DNA from: Clostridiales bacterium
Lineage (GTDB): Bacteria > Bacillota > Clostridia > Saccharofermentanales > UBA5734
Assembly (NCBI GenBank): GCA_003451915.1
Contig: DMJC01000267.1
Location: 330-7,226, forward strand
Direction of reading: 5' to 3'
Length of the DNA stretch: 6,897 nucleotides
Part shown: piece after piece, positions 6,756 through 6,897 of the stretch
Position numbering within the stretch: position 1 is the stretch's first letter
Layout: each line of letters opens with the position of its first letter
Notes under the pieces: model-generated
The model's input: only the letters and a program-made list of their open reading frames with translations
What the model was told of the DNA's origin: nothing
Database searches by the model: none
Translations under genes and position numbers: made by a program

Positions 6756-6762
6756 TCCTTCT
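6756..6762 (-). promoter_or_regulatory. ribosome binding site of ribU
   Basis: AGAAGGA lies 9 nt before the ATG at 6746. It decides this start over the in-frame TTG at 6836, which sits inside the terminator. Confidence 0.7.
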
Positions 6763-6815
6763 CTCTTGATAAACTGGCCGAATGTTTTCAGTTCAGACCC
6801 CCGGCTGCATTTTGG

Positions 6816-6849
6816 AAACAAAAAGCCCCCAAACAAGCAGTTCAGGGGC
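6816..6849 (-). terminator. intrinsic terminator of the FMN riboswitch expression platform
   Basis: On the minus strand GCCCCTGAAC (6849-6840) pairs with GTTTGGGGGC (6834-6825) in a 10-bp stem that includes two G-U pairs. The 5-nt loop is TGCTT, and TTTTTGTTT (6824-6816) follows. It lies about 70 nt before ribU and just after the FMN aptamer end, so it is a regulatory attenuator, not the end of an upstream gene. Confidence 0.88.
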
Positions 6850-6871
6850 AGTTGACGTTGCAGTAAACGCC

Positions 6872-6897
6872 GTTTCCTTCCATCCAGACTTTACTGT
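6872..6897 (-). ncRNA. FMN riboswitch (RFN element), 3' end only
   Basis: On the minus strand the window begins with ACAGTAAAGTCTGGATGGAA, which matches the conserved 3' end of the FMN aptamer (consensus, as I know it, ACAGT-AAAGTCYGGATGGGAGAAGG). The rest of the aptamer lies beyond the window edge. The identification is reinforced by the terminator directly after it and by ribU as the first gene controlled. Bound FMN would favour termination. Confidence 0.88.

Noticed and set aside
6747..6836. N-terminal extension of ribU by 30 residues
   Set aside because: It would start at a TTG within the terminator hairpin and encode a sequence unlike RibU; the ATG at 6746 has a good ribosome binding site.

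Overview
The window looks like a chromosomal piece of an anaerobic Bacillota bacterium, probably a gut-type Clostridia or Erysipelotrichia relative. This is inferred from an FMN riboswitch ahead of an ECF-type riboflavin transporter subunit, strong GGAGG/GGGAG ribosome binding sites, a cysteine-type sulfatase and a Bacillota-like intracellular glycoside hydrolase. All five recognised genes lie on the minus strand, so transcription runs from the high to the low coordinates.

Right-hand block (about 6897 to 5637): the window opens (minus sense) inside the 3' end of an FMN riboswitch. An intrinsic terminator follows, then ribU (riboflavin-binding S component) and, after a 3-nt gap, a DUF2752 membrane protein. 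Terminator control should switch both genes off when flavin is abundant. The aptamer itself is mostly outside the window.

Middle intergenic region (5390 to 5636): a candidate promoter with a 17-bp palindrome over its -10 box is bracketed by repeats of one family (core GCATGAAGGC). One inverted copy supplies the stop codon of the DUF2752 gene. A six-unit tandem array fills the presumed leader of the next gene.

Left-hand block (5389 to 43): a sulfatase, a large glycoside hydrolase (GH106-like/GH2-like architecture) and an HSL-type alpha/beta-hydrolase esterase lie in one direction. None has a visible signal peptide, so they probably act in the cytoplasm on imported, sulfated and acylated oligosaccharides: the sulfatase removes sulfate, the esterase removes acyl groups and the hydrolase cuts a glycosidic bond. 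An 89-bp gap separates sulfatase and hydrolase. Between hydrolase and esterase lies a 13-copy heptanucleotide repeat that also supplies the hydrolase stop codon.

The gene content is mostly of recognisable families. The most unusual features are the two unrelated repeat arrays at gene junctions, the palindromic candidate operator, and the flavin-riboswitch-controlled pairing of ribU with DUF2752.
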